Positions 4,900 to 5,020 of a DNA stretch of 5,020 nucleotides are shown piece after piece. The notes under the pieces are model-generated. The model was not told the DNA's origin. It ran no database searches and saw nothing but the letters and a program-made list of their open reading frames with translations. The DNA comes from Bacillota bacterium (GTDB lineage Bacteria > Bacillota > Sulfobacillia > Symbiobacteriales > ZC4RG38), in assembly GCA_003242505.1 (NCBI GenBank), contig QGUP01000184.1, forward strand, positions 1 through 5,020, given 5' to 3'. The first letter of the stretch is position 1. The number at the start of each line of letters is the position of its first letter. The position numbers were made by a program, and so were the translations under genes.

Positions 4900-5020
4900 T
4901 TGAGGGGATTGACCCAGCGGCCGTCGACCCGGACTTCGAAGTGCAGGTGGGGCCCGGTGCTGTACCCGGTGCTGCCCACGTAACCGACCACCTGGCCCCG
5001 CTCCACCTGCTCCCCCGGGC
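4887..5020 (-). CDS. M23 (LytM-type) zinc metallopeptidase, C-terminal 43 residues (runs off window)
   Basis: The frame enters at the window edge and stops at TAA 4889-4887. The translated tail has the hallmark end of the M23 fold: a turn with GQVVGYVGSTGYSTGPHLHFEV, in which HLH is the conserved motif with a zinc-ligand or catalytic histidine, then VDGRWVNPLKFYP. M23 enzymes cut peptide cross-links in peptidoglycan, usually outside the membrane. The WVNPLKF ending after HLHFEV is typical of LytM/NlpD-type domains, where it closes the protein. The HxxxD half of the active site, any signal peptide and any LysM or coiled-coil region lie outside the window, so whether it is an active hydrolase cannot be judged. 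It sits upstream of walRK, whose homologues control such hydrolases. Confidence 0.9.
   Translation of the reverse strand, partial: PGEQVERGQVVGYVGSTGYSTGPHLHFEVRVDGRWVNPLKFYP

Overview
The window is about 70% G+C and every supported gene lies on the minus strand, so transcription runs from position 5020 towards position 1. The genes look like a high-GC, Gram-positive-type (Firmicutes) bacterium: a complete WalR/WalK (YycF/YycG) pair is followed by a YycH-like gene, as in Bacillus, Staphylococcus and Listeria. The GC content, GTG and CTG starts, strong AAGGAGG-type ribosome sites and Ala/Pro/Gly-rich low-complexity inserts recall Symbiobacterium or Thermaerobacter-like thermophiles. That placement is inference.

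Layout in transcription order: (1) 5020-4887, the C-terminal end of an M23 (LytM-type) peptidase ending in an HLH zinc motif; (2) 4886-4611, a spacer with a 15-bp tandem duplication of the peptidase stop and a perfect 14-bp hairpin; (3) 4610-4110, a 166-aa protein that I read as a YpiB/ReoY-like (UPF0302 + IDEAL) protein, followed by a strong terminator; (4) 4014-3615, an intergenic region holding four hexamers at exact 11-bp spacing, an extended -10, a predicted short transcript of about 95 nt ending in a textbook intrinsic terminator, and a weaker second promoter candidate; (5) 3614-2925, walR; (6) 2845-815, walK, apparently started at CTG and carrying an Ala/Pro/Gly insertion of about 62 aa inside its ATP-binding domain; (7) 818 to beyond position 1, a YycH-like membrane-anchored protein overlapping walK by 4 nt.

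The theme is cell-wall homeostasis. WalK senses an envelope signal and phosphorylates WalR, which in relatives controls peptidoglycan hydrolases; YycH modulates WalK from the membrane; M23 enzymes cut peptidoglycan cross-links; and the YpiB/ReoY family in Listeria controls ClpCP-dependent turnover of MurA, the first enzyme of peptidoglycan synthesis.

The most interesting part is 3853-4009. An OmpR/PhoB-type operator-promoter sits between two terminators and would produce a short RNA, or a terminated walRK leader, with C-rich stretches complementary to Shine-Dalgarno sequences. If real, it is either a WalR- or PhoP-controlled small RNA or an attenuation control of walRK.
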